Shown here: piece after piece, positions 1 to 6,565 of the stretch
Layout: every line of letters begins with the position of its first letter
Numbering within the stretch: the first letter of the stretch is position 1
Assembly (NCBI GenBank): GCA_048061315.1
Contig: JBGMRJ010000119.1
Span: 1 to 7,876, forward strand
Source of the DNA: CAYQUC01 sp048061315
GTDB taxonomy: Bacteria; Pseudomonadota; Gammaproteobacteria; UBA6429; Thiohalophilaceae
Direction of reading: 5' to 3'
Length of the DNA stretch: 7,876 nt
The notes under the pieces: model-generated
Told to the model about the DNA's origin: nothing
Databases searched by the model: none
Seen by the model: only the letters and a program-made list of their open reading frames with translations
Translations under genes and position numbers: made by a program

Positions 1-611
1 GAATAACCGTTAAGTTATTTCTGATTCTATTATTACTTCTATCTGTGCAACAGTTGGGGCAGGGCGGTTATATTTATGCCAAAGCAATACTGGCACAATA
101 TTTAATTGAAAGTGCCTGGGATAAAACATTGCAAGGTGAGTCTCACGTAAAACCCTGGTCATGGGCGGATACCTGGCCAGTGGCAAAGTTAACAGTTAAT
201 AGCACGAATACCACTTTATATATTCTGGCTGGTGATAATGGCCGTACTCTGGCTTTTGGACCCGGATACCGGTTTGGTACAGATTTACCCGGAGTAGACG
301 GTACCAGTATTATTAGTGGTCACCGAGATACCCATTTCGCATTTTTACGCAATATTAAAATTGAGGATGAAATTGAAATTCAAAACACCAAAGGAGAGAT
401 AATTAAATACCGTGTCAATAATACCGAGATAGTGTCAGTTGATGATGCTTTATTTATCGATCAGGGGCAATCTTCTAAAATTACATTAGTAACGTGTTAT
501 CCATTTGATACAATTCTAACGGGTGGAAAACTTCGCTATATAGTCTCAGCAAAGAAAATTGATAAATTATTAGCTTCGAGTTCTTCAGTAATAGAAAATT
601 CTAATGAATAG
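1..611 (+). CDS. Class GN sortase (proteobacterial sortase), 5'-truncated by the window
   Basis: This is a cysteine transpeptidase of the sortase superfamily, predicted to be anchored in the inner membrane and to process a C-terminal sorting signal on a partner protein. The frame is open from base 3, and the residues before the first possible in-window start (GTG at 45) form a hydrophobic stretch rich in Leu (LFLILLLLLS), so the true start and part of the N-terminal membrane anchor lie upstream. The catalytic set is complete: His in SGHRDTH (codon 321-323), Cys in TLVTC (codon 495-497, the TLxTC motif) and Arg in GKLRY (codon 534-536). The WSWADTWPVA segment and the LGQGGYIYAKAILAQ segment resemble the class GN family of marine proteobacteria. 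In that family the gene is usually next to a VIT/VWA-domain sortase target protein, which would lie outside this window to the left. It converges on the lipid-transport operon with a 2-nt gap, so the two are not co-transcribed. Confidence 0.9.
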   Translation, partial: ITVKLFLILLLLLSVQQLGQGGYIYAKAILAQYLIESAWDKTLQGESHVKPWSWADTWPVAKLTVNSTNTTLYILAGDNGRTLAFGPGYRFGTDLPGVDGTSIISGHRDTHFAFLRNIKIEDEIEIQNTKGEIIKYRVNNTEIVSVDDALFIDQGQSSKITLVTCYPFDTILTGGKLRYIVSAKKIDKLLASSSSVIENSNE

Positions 612-615
612 AATT
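597..615. terminator. Possible weak bidirectional hairpin between convergent genes
   Basis: A perfect 7-bp inverted repeat (AATTCTA at 597-603, TAGAATT at 609-615) with a 5-nt loop spans the sortase stop codon (609-611) and reaches the stop of the convergent lipoprotein gene (614-616). The stem is AT-rich. On the minus strand it is followed by TTTTCTATT, and on the plus strand by no clear T run. Its position suits a shared terminator for two convergent transcripts, but it is weak. Confidence 0.3.
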
Positions 616-1249
616 AATTAACCGATCTGAAATTTTCATTTTGTAAATCTGATATGAGCTCATCATAAATATTGTGTAATCCTTCACTATACGCTTTTAT
701 AGTGTCTACTAATTTGTTTGATTTTGCGGTTAAATTACTGTGGTAGCGCTTGTTGATGTAAATGGAATTATTGGATTTATTGTAAAGACGAATGTCAATT
801 GAAATAACGGCGATACTGCCTGTTGATGTTATTTCACGATGCAGGGTTATTAATTCGGCTTCTAATAAATAATCGGGGTTGGTATTTTGGCTATAGGATA
901 TGACGTGGTGCGCTATACCGATAGTTTTTAAATATTGCACAAGGTTGTCCTGAATTAAGGATGAAGGTGATTTTTCCCAATGATGGTAATGGTAGCGGTT
1001 TAATTTAATATTATTATTTTTGTCAGTGTAGATTAGTGTGCGTTCACCATAAATACCATGCGTAATTACTTTTTTAACGCTTAGGGTTCCAGATAAAATC
1101 GGGCTGGCTAATTTTTCACCTTTGAGTTCGGGTAAACGATAATAATGATCGTCAGGGATATGGGCACTGCCTCCAAAGCAAGCAGTTAAAAATACTGTAA
1201 CGATTAATATAGTTATAAGGGATATTTTATCTCGACTGAATAAACGCAT
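614..1249 (-). CDS. ABC-type transport auxiliary lipoprotein (PqiC/DUF330-like)
   Basis: Predicted 211-aa outer-membrane lipoprotein that works with an MCE-type ABC transporter. It has a lipoprotein signal peptide: charged start (MRLFSRDK), a hydrophobic core at about residues 9-20, and lipobox LTAC with the lipidated Cys at 24. The residue after Cys is Phe, not Asp, which favours Lol-dependent sorting to the outer membrane. After it comes DHYYRLPE (34-41), the hallmark opening of the family (compare DxxYRL in PqiC), and the LNRYHYHHWEKSPSSLIQDNL-type segment matches the usual RY..W...P..LI pattern. The ATG shares one base with the TAA stop of the upstream MCE gene (TAATG, 1251-1247) and has a good GGAG ribosome site 8 nt upstream, so translation is probably coupled. 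It is the last gene of the operon. Family role is known from PqiC and related MCE systems; the substrate cannot be inferred. Confidence 0.9.
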   Translation of the reverse strand: MRLFSRDKISLITILIVTVFLTACFGGSAHIPDDHYYRLPELKGEKLASPILSGTLSVKKVITHGIYGERTLIYTDKNNNIKLNRYHYHHWEKSPSSLIQDNLVQYLKTIGIAHHVISYSQNTNPDYLLEAELITLHREITSTGSIAVISIDIRLYNKSNNSIYINKRYHSNLTAKSNKLVDTIKAYSEGLHNIYDELISDLQNENFRSVN

Positions 1250-2327
1250 TATTGGGTCTCCGATAAATCTTCAGGTGTTTCGCCACTGAGAATGATTGAA
1301 GGGTTATTACGAATTTGCCTGGTGAATTCATTCATGTTGCGCGATGCAGCATCGATATTATCNNNNNNNNNNNNNNNNNNNNNNNNNNNNNNNNNNNNNN
1401 NNNNNNNNNNNNNNNNNNNNNNNNNNNNNNNNNNNNNNNNNNNNNNNNNNNNNNNNNNNNNNTACGAATTTGCCTGGTGAATTCATTCATGTTGCGCGAT
1501 GCAGCATCGATATTATCTATAATAGCATCAACATTTTCTGATAATGTGGTTAGGGTATTGGTTAATCCCATGATTGATGCTTTTAACTCCTGTTTGTTTT
1601 CAGTAACAAGATTATGGCTGGTATTGATTAGCTCACTCAGTTTTTTCTCGGTTTGAATAAATCGTTTAGAGACCTGTAACAGGTTTTTTGATATATCATC
1701 GGCGTTATTGATAACATTTAACATTTTATCAGTACGTGCTTTTGTCGTTAAAACAGCAAGTTGTTCTGAATTTTTTTGTAAGCTTTGTAATAGCGTATTG
1801 ACGTTATCTGTAATTTGGGGAAATTTAACGGCCAAGTCAGTACTAACAACACCGAGACCGGAATTTAAATTACTGAGTAACGGTTTAATATCAGCAGATA
1901 AATCACCAAATATTTTGGACAAACTAATGGCATCTTTACTGGCGATTGTATCACCTTCATTTAGAGGCTCGGTGGCTTTACCTTCGGTTATTTCAATTTG
2001 ATTTTCGGATAACAGGTTGGGTTGTACGATACTGGCGTAACTATCAGAGGGTATATTCCAGTCTCGCCGTATTGATAAGGCAACTTTGAATTTAGTGCCT
2101 TTATCTTTAGTATTAATGGGTGTAACTTTGTTAACATAACCAATATTGTAGCCACCAAAGGTAATTGTGGTGCCATTTTTAATGCCGGTGATCGCATTAT
2201 AATACGCGAAGTATTCAACCGTTCTTTCTGTCCTTCCGGTGATTTGCACTAGTGTAACGACCAGCAGTGCCAGCATGATCAAAACAAAACTGCCAACGTA
2301 AAAGTAATTTATATTATCCTGTTTCAT
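1249..2327 (-). CDS. mlaD: MlaD-like MCE-domain protein (interrupted by an assembly gap)
   Basis: Inner-membrane-anchored periplasmic substrate-binding subunit of an MCE lipid transporter. Residues about 9-30 form one transmembrane helix (YVGSFVLIMLALLVVTLV). The MCE domain follows at about 38-118 and contains GIKNGTTITFGGYNIGYV, the usual G..G..V...G...G.V pattern. A long helical region runs from about 135 to 288, with heptad-like spacing typical of MCE subunits that form helical bundles. The N run at 1363-1462 sits near the 3' end and is flanked by a 55-bp direct repeat. Removing the Ns and one copy lets the frame run on through RNNPSIILSGETPEDL to a TAA at 1251-1249, giving 307 aa. Read literally, the 155-base insertion shifts the frame and gives a false stop at 1332. 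The restored NPS-I-L-P ending matches the usual MCE C-terminus. The ATG lies 9 nt after the ATPase stop, with no strong ribosome site visible. Confidence 0.9.
1258..1261 (-). promoter_or_regulatory. Ribosome binding site of the lipoprotein gene
   Basis: GGAG on the minus strand lies 8 nt before the ATG at 1249 and inside the last codons of the MCE gene. It is the clearest Shine-Dalgarno site among the transporter genes and supports the 1249 start. Confidence 0.6.
1308..1362. repeat. 55-bp direct repeat, left copy (contig-end overlap)
   Basis: This segment is identical, base for base, to 1463-1517 and abuts the N run. The second copy lies immediately across the gap. The same 55-bp length recurs at the other gap, which points to an assembler k-mer overlap rather than biology. 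Confidence 0.9.
1363..1462. other. Assembly gap of 100 Ns inside the MCE gene
   Basis: Exactly 100 unknown bases, a conventional placeholder length. The 55-bp flanks are identical, so the two contig ends overlap and the true gap size is probably minus 55. Collapsing it restores the MCE reading frame. Confidence 0.95.
1463..1517. repeat. 55-bp direct repeat, right copy (contig-end overlap)
   Basis: Second copy of 1308-1362, on the other side of the N run. It encodes the NMNEFTRQIR end of the MCE helical region, and only one copy is needed for a complete gene. Confidence 0.9.
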
Positions 2328-2336
2328 ATTATTATT

Positions 2337-3143
2337 TTAATGTGTTAATCGGTTTAAGTAATCTTCATGATCAGTATTTTCTTTTCGTGCACGTCGATGC
2401 AATAAATCCTGAATGCGTTCATTGTCTGAATTTTTGACTGTTGCCACGGTGTCTGAAATCAATATATCACCCTGATCTAACACCGTGATTCGGTCCGCTA
2501 TTTTGTAGGCACTTTCCAGTTCGTGAGTGACCACCACGATGGTCATGTTCATAGCCGTACGAAGTTGTAAAATTAAATCATCCAGTTCGACAGCGGCCAC
2601 TGGATCCAGCCCTGCTGAAGGTTCATCAAAAAATAATAATTTTGGATCCATCACAATTGCTCGGGCTAATGCAACACGCTTAATCATGCCACCGGATAAT
2701 TCGGAGGGCATTAAATTTTCGAAGCCAGCTAGATTGACTACTTCCAGTTTCATGCGGCTCATTATCTTCATGGTATTTTCATCAAGGTTGGTATGTTCCC
2801 GTAATGGCAGGATGACATTTTCGCCAACGGTTAACGAGCCAAAGAGTGCGCCACCTTGAAATGCAACGCCCATTTTACGGCGTAATTGTTGTAAGTCATG
2901 ATAACTGCAGCGAGTGATATCCTTGCCTAAAAGTGAAATGTGTCCGGATGTTGGTGTTTCTAAGGCGAGCATGTGTCGCAGGATGGTACTCTTACCTGAG
3001 CCACTACCACCCATGATAATCATGATTTCACCATCCAGAACTGACATGCTAACGTCGTTTAAAATTTGTCGGGTACCATAATGAGTGACCAGATTTGTAA
3101 CGTTAATGGCATTGTCTATTGTAGTAGTGTCAGTAGTCATCAT
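2337..3143 (-). CDS. mlaF: MlaF-like ABC transporter ATP-binding protein
   Basis: Cytoplasmic ATPase (268 aa) that powers the MCE lipid transporter. All ABC motifs are present: Walker A GGSGSGKST (45-53), Q-loop Gln96 in FQGGALF, signature LSGGM (149-153), Walker B LLFFDEP (169-175) followed by SAGLDP, and switch His207 in VVVTHELES. FQGGALFGSLTVGENV and LSGGMIKRVALARA are typical of the MlaF/Mkl subfamily. A C-terminal tail of about 20 residues (from LLHRRARKE at 247) resembles the MlaF extension, which in the E. coli complex crosses to the neighbouring ATPase close to the MlaB STAS subunit; here this is inferred from length and position only. It starts 8 nt after the permease stop. ATG 3143 and ATG 3140 are both possible starts, and no clear ribosome site separates them. 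Confidence 0.95.
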   Translation of the reverse strand: MMTTDTTTIDNAINVTNLVTHYGTRQILNDVSMSVLDGEIMIIMGGSGSGKSTILRHMLALETPTSGHISLLGKDITRCSYHDLQQLRRKMGVAFQGGALFGSLTVGENVILPLREHTNLDENTMKIMSRMKLEVVNLAGFENLMPSELSGGMIKRVALARAIVMDPKLLFFDEPSAGLDPVAAVELDDLILQLRTAMNMTIVVVTHELESAYKIADRITVLDQGDILISDTVATVKNSDNERIQDLLHRRARKENTDHEDYLNRLTH

Positions 3144-3151
3144 TTTCGAGT

Positions 3152-3967
3152 TTAGCGATTTAACAAAAAAGTAAAAATCATATCCGTTATCACGATGGCG
3201 CTAATCGATAAAACAACGGATCGTGTCGTTGCCTTACCAACCCCTTCAGCGCCACCGGATACTAAAAATCCATTAACGCAGGAAATTAAAGCAATTAGAA
3301 TTCCAAATACAAAACCTTTAATTAAACCCTGTCGAATATCATCAACACTTAAAAAATCCAAAGTGCGCTGCATATAGGTGTGTAAGCTTATATTTAATTC
3401 AAATGCAGTATAAACGCCGCCACCGAGCAACCCCATAAAATCGCCCAGTATTACCAGGCTGGGCACTGCTATTATCATAGCGATAACAATTGGTGATACC
3501 AGATAGCGTACCGGATTGATCCCCATTACTCTGAGCGCATCAATTTCCTGTGATTCTTTCATTGAACCGATTTTGGCAGTAATAGCCGAGCCCGAACGAC
3601 CTGCCACTAAAATACAGATAATCAGGGGTGAAAATTCTCGGGTTATTGATAACGCTATCCCGATAATAACTTGAGATTCAGCACCAAATGTTTTTAGTGT
3701 TTCGATTCCCTGAATTGCGAGCATGATTCCAATGGCGAAAGTGAGTATTGAGATTATGGGTATCGCATCAACGCCAATTGATTTTATTTCTTGAGTAATT
3801 GAAGTTAATTTAACGCGTTGCTGTTTTTTGTGGCCTAATAGTAGCCAGTAAATCGATTCGTATAACGTGGCAAAAACGTAACCAAATTCTTCTACAAATA
3901 GAACCGTTTTACGACCAATTTTATCAACAAATAAATAAGGATTATTTTTTTTTATATATTCAGACAT
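3152..3967 (-). CDS. mlaE: MlaE-like ABC transporter permease
   Basis: Inner-membrane permease of the MCE transporter (271 aa, the usual length for the family without an N-terminal STAS domain). It has an amphipathic N-terminal region, then several hydrophobic segments: about 72-88 (IPIISILTFAIGIMLAI), 101-121, 157-185, 216-236 and 250-269. The family signature is clear: EFSPLI, then AGRSGSAITAKIGSMKESQEIDAL, then MGINPVRYLVSP. The permease starts 5 nt after the STAS gene stop and no Shine-Dalgarno site is visible (AACCC precedes ATG), so translation is probably coupled to the STAS gene. That coupling supports a functional link between STAS protein and permease. The substrate is not readable from sequence; characterised relatives move phospholipids. 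Confidence 0.95.
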   Translation of the reverse strand: MSEYIKKNNPYLFVDKIGRKTVLFVEEFGYVFATLYESIYWLLLGHKKQQRVKLTSITQEIKSIGVDAIPIISILTFAIGIMLAIQGIETLKTFGAESQVIIGIALSITREFSPLIICILVAGRSGSAITAKIGSMKESQEIDALRVMGINPVRYLVSPIVIAMIIAVPSLVILGDFMGLLGGGVYTAFELNISLHTYMQRTLDFLSVDDIRQGLIKGFVFGILIALISCVNGFLVSGGAEGVGKATTRSVVLSISAIVITDMIFTFLLNR

Positions 3968-3972
3968 GGGTT

Positions 3973-4299
3973 TTAGTTTTTTAATGCCTGTTCAAAAGTA
4001 TCAAAAATGGGAAATACTTTATCCAGTCTTGCCAGTTTGAATACCATCATGGCTGCCTCGCTAACGCCAATTAAATAGAAATTACATTTTTTAGATTTTG
4101 CTGTTTGAAAACCTTCTACCAAACTTGCTACTCCTGAACTATCAATGTAGGTTACTTTGGATAAATCGACCATTACATTTTCACTTTTAGACAGGGCATC
4201 AAGAATCTGTTTTCGTGCAATACTCGATGACGACATATCAACATCATCTGTTAGCAGAATGATAGTGTAAGCCTCTTTTTTTACAGTTTCATATGTCAT
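3973..4299 (-). CDS. STAS-domain protein (anti-sigma antagonist or MlaB-like)
   Basis: Small cytoplasmic single-domain STAS protein of 108 aa. The phospho-acceptor motif DSSG (Asp53-Ser54-Ser55-Gly56) sits in VTYIDSSGVASLVEGF, just as in SpoIIAA/RsbV-type antagonists, and the C-terminal VFKLARLDKVFPIF segment is typical of STAS. The frame is open upstream to ATG 4356 but that start would overlap the kinase gene by 50 nt. ATG 4299 lies 7 nt after the kinase stop, has an AGG-AGA-like ribosome site, and gives a normal family N-terminus, so I chose it. Two roles fit. It could be the substrate of the adjacent kinase and phosphatase in a partner switch. It could also be the MlaB-type subunit that binds MlaF, since it directly precedes the permease. 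It may do both. Confidence 0.9.
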   Translation of the reverse strand: MTYETVKKEAYTIILLTDDVDMSSSSIARKQILDALSKSENVMVDLSKVTYIDSSGVASLVEGFQTAKSKKCNFYLIGVSEAAMMVFKLARLDKVFPIFDTFEQALKN

Positions 4300-4306
4300 A
4301 ATCTGC

Positions 4307-4726
4307 CTATATAATTTTACGTAGCTCGAGTATGTTTCCGGTGTTTTTCTCATCATCTAAATAAACTGCACTATCCATCAGCTTATGAATTATATGAACA
4401 CCGATACCACCGGGTTTAATATCATCTAATTCTCGAGATTTAATTTTAGATGGGTCAATTTTTTTTGCATGATCAATTAATTTAATCACAAGTTCTTTTT
4501 TATTATCATTATCTGCTATTGCAACTAATACTGAAAACTCATTCTTTGGGTCATTCTCATATCCATGTTGAATAATGTTCATACAGGCTTCATTGACTGC
4601 CAATATTATATTTTCGGTAATGGTTTTATTGATATTTTGTTTTTCACAAATGTCACGAATTTGATCCCGAACATCTTTTAGTTCATTTGAACTTGAATGA
4701 AATGTTTTCTGTGATAGTACATTCAA
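4307..4726 (-). CDS. RsbW/SpoIIAB-like HATPase serine kinase (anti-sigma factor family)
   Basis: Cytoplasmic GHKL-type protein, 139 aa from TTG 4726 (145 aa from TTG 4744). Family members phosphorylate a partner STAS protein on Ser/Thr or bind an alternative target. The N-terminal NELKDVRDQIRDICEKQNI segment is typical. The N-box is LAVNEACMNIIQHGY, with the catalytic Glu and Mg-binding Asn in NEACMN. The G2 box is PGGIGVHII. The G1 box is LIDHAKKIDP: the Asp is kept but the usual Gly two residues on is Ala, so the ATP-binding loop is slightly unusual. No ATG start is available and an in-frame stop lies just before 4744. I prefer TTG 4726 because AAGGA lies 10 nt before it, whereas TTG 4744 has no visible site and overlaps the phosphatase gene by 11 nt. 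The STAS gene follows after 7 nt. Confidence 0.88.
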   Translation of the reverse strand: MNVLSQKTFHSSSNELKDVRDQIRDICEKQNINKTITENIILAVNEACMNIIQHGYENDPKNEFSVLVAIADNDNKKELVIKLIDHAKKIDPSKIKSRELDDIKPGGIGVHIIHKLMDSAVYLDDEKNTGNILELRKII

Positions 4727-4733
4727 AATATTA

Positions 4734-6565
4734 TTATCCTTCAATGATCATCATCGTAATATCATCATGTAAGGATGATTTTTTATCAAATACAGAGATA
4801 ATTTTATTCAGTCGTTCACTTTTTTCAAGTTTCGTGGTTTGTAAAATTAAAGCTGTTAGACCCTCAATACCGATTTCTTTTTTATTGGGCAGTTTTCCTT
4901 CGGATACGCCATCGGTATATAAATACAGAGCAGAATCTTTTAATGAAAATGTTTGCANNNNNNNNNNNNNNNNNNNNNNNNNNNNNNNNNNNNNNNNNNN
5001 NNNNNNNNNNNNNNNNNNNNNNNNNNNNNNNNNNNNNNNNNNNNNNNNNNNNNNNNNGATACGCCATCGGTATATAAATACAGAGCAGAATCTTTTAATG
5101 AAAATGTTTGCACTGGAAAATCACAGTCTTCGATTATTCCCAGCGGAATTGTTAGCGCATCAATTTTTTTAACCTTACCTGATTTATTAATTAATAATCC
5201 TGGCGGGTTTCCTGCATTTATGATCTCAATTATTTTATCCTTAGGGTGATAAACACCGGCTATCATTGTGATAAACATCCCTTTAATATTGGTTTCACAC
5301 AGTTCGGAATTAATGATGGATAATAATTGCTCCGGTTTGGATACCTTTTTAGCGAGACAGCGAAATAAGCCACAAGCTTTGGACATCAGCATTGCTGCAT
5401 GCATACCTTTTCCGGAAACATCGGCAATATTAAAATAGATATCACCATTTTTTAGTTCGATAAAATCATAAAAATCACCAGACAATTCTTTAGCTGAAAT
5501 ATTGATTCCCGCTATTGGAAATGTTTTTTCTCTTTCCTTTGGTTGCAGGCTTGTTTGAATTTCACGGGCTAAAAATAATTCACGATTTAACTCTTTGGAT
5601 AATCGATCACGTTCTTGTAAGGTATGTTCCAGTTTCCAGGTTAGCTCTTGATACGATAAATTATCGACAGCCAGTTTTTCATTGGCTTCGCGCATTACTT
5701 GTTCAAAATCGAGATCAATTTTAATGTGCAAGCCTAAGGCATTTGATGCTTGTGCCACTTGTTCCGGAATCTCTTTCATTAATTCATCTACTTCTTCCGA
5801 GGGTAGATGCAGTAAATTTTCTATGATTTTCGTACTTTCAGTTAATACATCGGATTTATTGTCAGCACTAAATACTGCTGCTATCCAGTCTGAGCAGTGC
5901 AGGATATTACACAATTGTGGCGTTGTGTTTTCATTTTCAGTACAACTATGGTGGTTGCTAATTGCATCGGTTAAATCATCGGGTAATGACCAGGCTTTAC
6001 CTAACACTTCCATGACTTGATCATGCGTGTAACCAAATAGCTTTTGTTCAGTGTCGTAACGTTCCAATGGTGTTTTAAGTCTTAACTTACTCCATTGCTG
6101 CATTTTATCGGCATTAAGATGAAACAACACCATCACACCAAAATCTTGTAACAAGCCTGCGGTAAAACAATCATCAGCATCAAATTTCAATTTAACACCG
6201 ATATGTCGGGCACTGACTGCACGCAGTAGTGAATCACGCCAATACGAGTCAGTGTCAAAATCTGCAAAAATATCAGAATTAATCGCATCACGTACTGCAA
6301 TGCAAAGCGCCATGTTTCTGAGTGTGCGATGACCTATAATATTAATTGCCTTGTTAATCGATGACACTTCAGTGCCAAGAGCAAAAAATGAAGAATTCAC
6401 CAGGCGTAATAATTCGGCAGTGAGCGTTAAGTCACTAATGACCAGGTCGGATAATTGTTTATTTGAAACTGACTCATCTGCGCAAGCATGCACGATATTG
6501 AGTGTCGCCTGAGGAGGGGATGGTAGATCACCGGGATTAATGTCGCTAAATGAATTACTGTTCAT
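4734..6565 (-). CDS. HDOD-PP2C (SpoIIE-type) phosphatase, interrupted by an assembly gap
   Basis: Predicted cytoplasmic signalling phosphatase of 558 aa once the gap is collapsed. Residues about 10-205 form an HDOD domain (LPSPPQATLNIV opening, LLRLVNSSFF, INIIGHRTLRNMAL). The HD dyad position reads GLLQD (Gln140-Asp141), so this domain is probably a sensor and not an enzyme. Residues about 285-335 are a coiled-coil linker ending in LAREIQTSLQP, the usual entry to SpoIIE/RsbU phosphatases. The PP2C domain then carries SGDFYDF (Asp364), ADVSGKGMHAAM (Asp382), NAGNPPG, YTDGV (Asp500) and DDIT (549-550), a complete metal-binding set. The expected substrate is the phosphorylated STAS protein two genes downstream. 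The N run at 4958-5057 interrupts it after YTDGV. Removing the Ns and one 55-bp copy gives SEGKLPNKKE onward to DDITMMIIEG and a stop at 4736-4734. The start is ATG 6565; TTG 6577 is an in-frame alternative four codons upstream. Confidence 0.9.
4737..4741 (-). promoter_or_regulatory. Ribosome binding site that favours the downstream TTG start of the kinase gene
   Basis: AAGGA on the minus strand overlaps the phosphatase stop codon region (stop 4736-4734). It lies 10 nt before TTG 4726 and 7 nt before ATT 4729, but overlaps the second and third codons of the alternative TTG 4744 reading. It therefore argues for initiation at 4726, in a termination-reinitiation arrangement. Confidence 0.5.
4903..4957. 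repeat. 55-bp direct repeat, left copy (contig-end overlap)
   Basis: Identical to 5058-5112 across the N run. It encodes the YLYTDGV region of the phosphatase. It is the same length as the repeat at the first gap but a different sequence, so it is an assembly overlap, not a repeat family. Confidence 0.9.
4958..5057. other. Assembly gap of 100 Ns inside the phosphatase gene
   Basis: Exactly 100 unknown bases flanked by identical 55-bp ends. Collapsing 155 bases (Ns plus one copy) restores a frame ending in the DDIT motif. Read literally, the frame is shifted and stops early at 4940. Confidence 0.95.
5058..5112. repeat. 55-bp direct repeat, right copy (contig-end overlap)
   Basis: Second copy of 4903-4957. 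Its reading frame is continuous with the upstream part of the phosphatase gene and joins the left-hand contig when one copy is removed. Confidence 0.9.

Noticed and set aside
1332..1480. Apparent frameshift and premature end of the MCE gene, and short plus-strand frames across the N run
   Set aside because: The Ns plus a duplicated 55-bp contig end add 155 bases, which is not a multiple of three. The gene is whole after collapsing, so it is not a pseudogene, and the plus-strand frames exist only through the Ns.
1308..1517. Direct repeats considered as a CRISPR, a target-site duplication or a mobile element border
   Set aside because: Only two copies, both abutting Ns, both within a conserved gene, with no transposase or array structure. 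Contig overlap explains them fully.
1708..2859. Plus- and minus-strand shadow frames over the MCE and ATPase genes (for example 1708-2001, 1988-2218, 2527-2859)
   Set aside because: They overlap well-supported minus-strand genes in other frames and show no domain or start signal of their own.
4300..4356. Longer start for the STAS gene at ATG 4356
   Set aside because: It would overlap the kinase gene by 50 nt and add residues outside the STAS fold. ATG 4299 has better spacing and a possible ribosome site.
4882..5249. Short frames on both strands around the second N run
   Set aside because: They read through Ns or run antisense to the conserved PP2C domain and resemble no family I know.
5515..6020. 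Plus-strand frames of 69 and 112 codons
   Set aside because: They are antisense to the HDOD-PP2C gene, in a stretch where the minus-strand protein has clear family motifs.
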